A stretch of 64,000 nucleotides of DNA from Sulfurospirillum sp036802865. GTDB taxonomy: Bacteria; Campylobacterota; Campylobacteria; Campylobacterales; Sulfurospirillaceae. The position numbers were made by a program, and so were the translations under genes. Position 1 is the first letter of the stretch, and the number at the start of each line of letters is the position of its first letter. The DNA is taken from positions 434,001 to 498,000 of the forward strand of contig NZ_DAIRVK010000002.1 of assembly GCF_036802865.1 (NCBI RefSeq). Reading direction: 5' to 3'. The notes beneath the pieces are model-generated. The model was not told where the DNA came from and did not search any database. It saw only the letters and a program-made list of their open reading frames with translations. Shown here piece by piece: positions 61,790 to 64,000 of this stretch.

Positions 61790-62552
61790 TCATCTTCTCT
61801 CTTATTTTTTCAATAGGTTCTATACTATTGGAATAAACTATACACAAATTTGATAAATCTTTACAGATATTTTTATAATCATCACTTGTATCTTGAATAT
61901 AAAGCTTTTCATCACCCACTGAAGAAATTTTCTCAGATACTTTTGCATTAAATGTTTCGCCGACTATGACATCAATATCATATTTTTCAATAAGAGAACT
62001 ATACAATTCAATATCTTTAATTGTTATATTTTCAAGCACAGGCTTTAAATATAAAAACATTAATAATTCTTTTTTTTCTTTTTTAAGATTAAAACTTTTA
62101 AATCTCTCAAGTGGAGAGCACGTTCCTTTTTCATATTTATTCCAAAATGAAATTGTCGCAGAACTGATATAAATTGAAAGTTGCCCACACCAAACTATTT
62201 TATCTAAAATTGATCGAATCTCTTTTTGGTGAATAAATTGTTTCGTTGCAATTTGAATAGGATTTTCTAAAGTCAATAAAAAATTCAATAATTCTATCGT
62301 AGCACTTTTATTAATTTCATCCCAACATTCAGAGTAGCAACCAATTGAAAGAATAGTACCTTGCTTACCCTGTATAAACAAAGGATGAGATAACAAATAA
62401 TTTATAATACTTGTAACAGATTTTTCTTGATTTGGAACTTTACCAAGTTTTAAATCAAGAATAGGCAAATAGCAATAACTACAATTTGATCTACAACCTA
62501 AATTAGTATTCACAAATAATCTCTTAGAAGTTCCATCTATATATTCATGCAT
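61782..62552 (-). CDS. Radical SAM protein of unknown function (SPL-like motif)
   Basis: 256 residues with the [4Fe-4S] cluster motif CRSNCSYC at residues 20-27, followed by LP. The surrounding NTNLGC...YCYLP resembles spore-photoproduct-lyase-like and related nucleic-acid radical SAM proteins, not viperin (CxxxCxFCF). No extra cluster domain; short barrel. The ATG at 62552 is 11 bp beyond the coaD stop; the longer frame would run into coaD. First gene of the cassette rSAM-phosphoribosyltransferase-tmk. Substrate unknown; a nucleotide or nucleic acid is suggested only by the neighbours. Confidence 0.8.
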   Translation of the reverse strand: MHEYIDGTSKRLFVNTNLGCRSNCSYCYLPILDLKLGKVPNQEKSVTSIINYLLSHPLFIQGKQGTILSIGCYSECWDEINKSATIELLNFLLTLENPIQIATKQFIHQKEIRSILDKIVWCGQLSIYISSATISFWNKYEKGTCSPLERFKSFNLKKEKKELLMFLYLKPVLENITIKDIELYSSLIEKYDIDVIVGETFNAKVSEKISSVGDEKLYIQDTSDDYKNICKDLSNLCIVYSNSIEPIEKIREKMNG

Positions 62553-62562
62553 AATTAATATC

Positions 62563-63045
62563 TCACATACATGTAAATCTACTTTGCAAATAAGGTAAAA
62601 CAGACGAAGGCACCAAATGAGAGACATCCCCGCCATGTTTAGCAATAGAGCGTATGACTGATGAGCTAATAAAAGCATTTTTGAGACTTGGCATCAAATA
62701 AACTGTTTCAATTTCACTCCATAAAGATGCATTGGCATACCCCATCTGGAGTTCAAATTCAAAGTCACTGACTGCTCGAAGACCGCGAATCATCACACGA
62801 ATATTTTTTTCTTTTGAAAAGCTCACCAAAAGGTTATCAAAGGGTTCTACTTCAACACCTTCTATATCTTGTATGGCTGCTTGCACCATTTCTACACGGG
62901 TATCAATGTCAAACATGGGGCGTTTTTCTTCTGAAATGGCTACTGCTACTAAAACCTTATCAAAAAGCTTTTTGGCCCGTTTAATAACATCCATATGACC
63001 ATTGGTAATAGGATCAAATGTTCCTGGATAAATGGCTACTCTCAT
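62563..63045 (-). CDS. coaD: Phosphopantetheine adenylyltransferase
   Basis: Penultimate step of coenzyme A synthesis, 160 residues. Nucleotidyltransferase motif YPGTFDPITNGH at the start, KNIRVMIRGLRAVSDFEFE and the ISSSxIR motif (AFISSSVIRSIAKHGG). Start 63045 uses GGGAGGGAG and overlaps the ubiX stop (ATGA). Confidence 0.96.
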   Translation of the reverse strand: MRVAIYPGTFDPITNGHMDVIKRAKKLFDKVLVAVAISEEKRPMFDIDTRVEMVQAAIQDIEGVEVEPFDNLLVSFSKEKNIRVMIRGLRAVSDFEFELQMGYANASLWSEIETVYLMPSLKNAFISSSVIRSIAKHGGDVSHLVPSSVLPYLQSRFTCM

Positions 63046-63569
63046 GCTCCCTCCCAACGTTGAAAAAGATTGTGCTCAATCCCCAAAAGATCAAACCATT
63101 TGCCGATTAAAAAATGCTCCATTTCGTCAAGGCTAGAAGCCTTAGCATAATAGCCCATGACGGGAGGTGCAATGTGAATGCCTAGCATGGAAAGTTTGAG
63201 CATATTTTCTAACGCAATAGCCGAAAAAGGCATTTCACGAGGTGCTAAAAGAAGAGGGCGTTTTTCTTTGATCATCACGCTTGCCGTTCGTGTCAAAAGA
63301 TTGTCCGCAATGCCATGTGTAATCTTTGCTAATGTGTTCATACTGCAAGGAATAATCGCCATAGCATCAGTTTTAAAAGAACCAGAAGCTGTGATGGCTC
63401 CAATATTTTCATCATCGAGTAAAATGGTATTGGCTTCTTTGGCAAAAACAACTTTAGCATGATCAGAGATAATGACGTATTTTTCGATTTCAGAAGGAAG
63501 TGCTTTAAGAAAAGAGAGTCCAAGTTCAACACCACTGGCACCACTAATGCCTACAATGATGCGTTTCAT
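63042..63569 (-). CDS. ubiX: Flavin prenyltransferase UbiX
   Basis: Makes prenylated FMN for UbiD-type decarboxylases, 175 residues. Marks: IIVGISGASGVELG, AIIPCSMNTLAKITHGIADN and KRPLLLAPREMPFS. In this phylum UbiX serves menaquinone-type (futalosine/UbiD-like) pathways. Overlaps flgA by 4 bp. Confidence 0.95.
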   Translation of the reverse strand: MKRIIVGISGASGVELGLSFLKALPSEIEKYVIISDHAKVVFAKEANTILLDDENIGAITASGSFKTDAMAIIPCSMNTLAKITHGIADNLLTRTASVMIKEKRPLLLAPREMPFSAIALENMLKLSMLGIHIAPPVMGYYAKASSLDEMEHFLIGKWFDLLGIEHNLFQRWEGA

Positions 63570-64000
63570 TCGAGGATTACCGCTTCTTTGGACGATACAA
63601 TTTTTGCATTCAAAATTTTGCCTTGTTCTGTTTTAATCTTTACGACATCACCAATATCAGCATCTTCAATCAATGTTGCTTGCACTTCAATAACTAACCC
63701 ACCATCTTTAAATAGGGCTCTTATACTATCTTTTTTTGAGAGTGTTTTCTTCACATCAAAATGATAATCTGCTAAAACTTGCCCCTCTTTAATACTGGTT
63801 TTAACCATAGCATTTTGAGGTATTTCGCTCAAAACAGCTCGTGTGGGAATGCCTTCCAAACTCATCAAAATGCTTTCGTAGTCATCGTTTGTGAGGATTT
63901 TACCGTTAAGCAAATTACGTTTCGCTTTAAACACCATTACCTTCGCGTTCATCTCATAAGCAAAATAGAGCTTTCGCTCTTTATCTCCCACTTTAAAAGT
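63566..64000 (-). CDS. flgA: Flagellar P-ring assembly protein FlgA, C-terminal part
   Basis: Partial: the frame is open to the right edge. C-terminal SAF-type and beta-sheet domains are seen: AKRNLLNGKILTNDDYES, GIPTRAVLSEIP and GGLVIEVQATLIEDADIGD, then VKIKTEQGKILNAKIV. FlgA is a periplasmic chaperone of the P ring. First gene of the flgA-ubiX-coaD operon, as in Campylobacter. Confidence 0.88.
   Translation of the reverse strand, partial: TFKVGDKERKLYFAYEMNAKVMVFKAKRNLLNGKILTNDDYESILMSLEGIPTRAVLSEIPQNAMVKTSIKEGQVLADYHFDVKKTLSKKDSIRALFKDGGLVIEVQATLIEDADIGDVVKIKTEQGKILNAKIVSSKEAVILE

Noticed and set aside
61782..62552. Viperin-type antiviral radical SAM protein beside a nucleotide kinase
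   Set aside because: Cluster motif is CRSNCSYCYLP, not the CxxxCxFCF pattern of viperin, and the family-specific C-terminal motif was not seen. Kept only as an analogy.
1..64000. CRISPR arrays, rRNA genes, insertion sequences
   Set aside because: No regularly spaced repeat array, rRNA sequence or transposase gene was seen in the window.

Overview
The window looks like chromosomal DNA of a free-living member of the Campylobacterota (Epsilonproteobacteria), most probably Sulfurospirillum or a close relative. This rests on three things. First, the gene order flgA-ubiX-coaD-tmk-hisS-speA-cysE-aspC matches the order I know from Campylobacter jejuni. Second, the long flgL has a typical epsilon sigma54 promoter. 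Third, there is a sulfide:quinone oxidoreductase with cytochromes, a superoxide reductase, a class II DAHP synthase, an MnmH selenouridine synthase and a Ni/Co ECF transporter. DNA is AT-rich, genes are packed tightly, and many start within the stop codon of the gene before.

Layout. 1-710: 3' end of a tyrosine recombinase gene facing the 3' end of a tRNA-Leu(CAA), which looks like the right border of an integrated element lying mostly outside the window. 720-9221: HU, flgL, ftsK, acnB and a SlyD-like FKBP. 9218-13504: ppsA, then a divergent MipA-type outer-membrane protein and AraC-family regulator. 13512-20174: tRNA-Pro, a radical SAM protein, a DUF445 protein, trmA behind a structured leader, a chemoreceptor, a CoA-binding protein and ilvA. 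20207-24776: a complete aapJQMP-type amino-acid ABC transporter. 25185-33971: chemoreceptor with a cytoplasmic sensor, DAHP synthase, CDF efflux protein, J-domain protein, DedA, superoxide reductase, orphan ABC ATPase, proA and a flavoprotein. 33989-41914: a 1108-residue coiled-coil protein with an exact 234-bp triplicated segment, then methyltransferase, YkgJ-like, TPR lipoprotein, trpC, HIT and mnmH genes. 41911-45942: cbiMNQO nickel/cobalt uptake operon behind a perfect palindrome, then pdxJ-pdxA. 46006-49069: sulfide:quinone oxidoreductase (Tat), lipoprotein cytochrome c and a cytochrome b561/diheme c fusion. 49276-53934: ppx, ilvBN, lpxD. 53983-64000: GltD-like oxidoreductase, aspC, and the cysE-speA-hisS-tmk-...-coaD-ubiX-flgA operon on the minus strand.

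The most unusual region is 60309-62552. Where other Campylobacterota carry a single canonical tmk between coaD and hisS, this genome has three overlapping, markedly AT-rich genes: a radical SAM protein, a membrane-anchored phosphoribosyltransferase and a thymidylate kinase of non-canonical type. I read this as a transferred nucleotide-chemistry cassette that replaced the resident tmk. Its function is unknown, and a role in making or salvaging a modified nucleotide is a hypothesis only.
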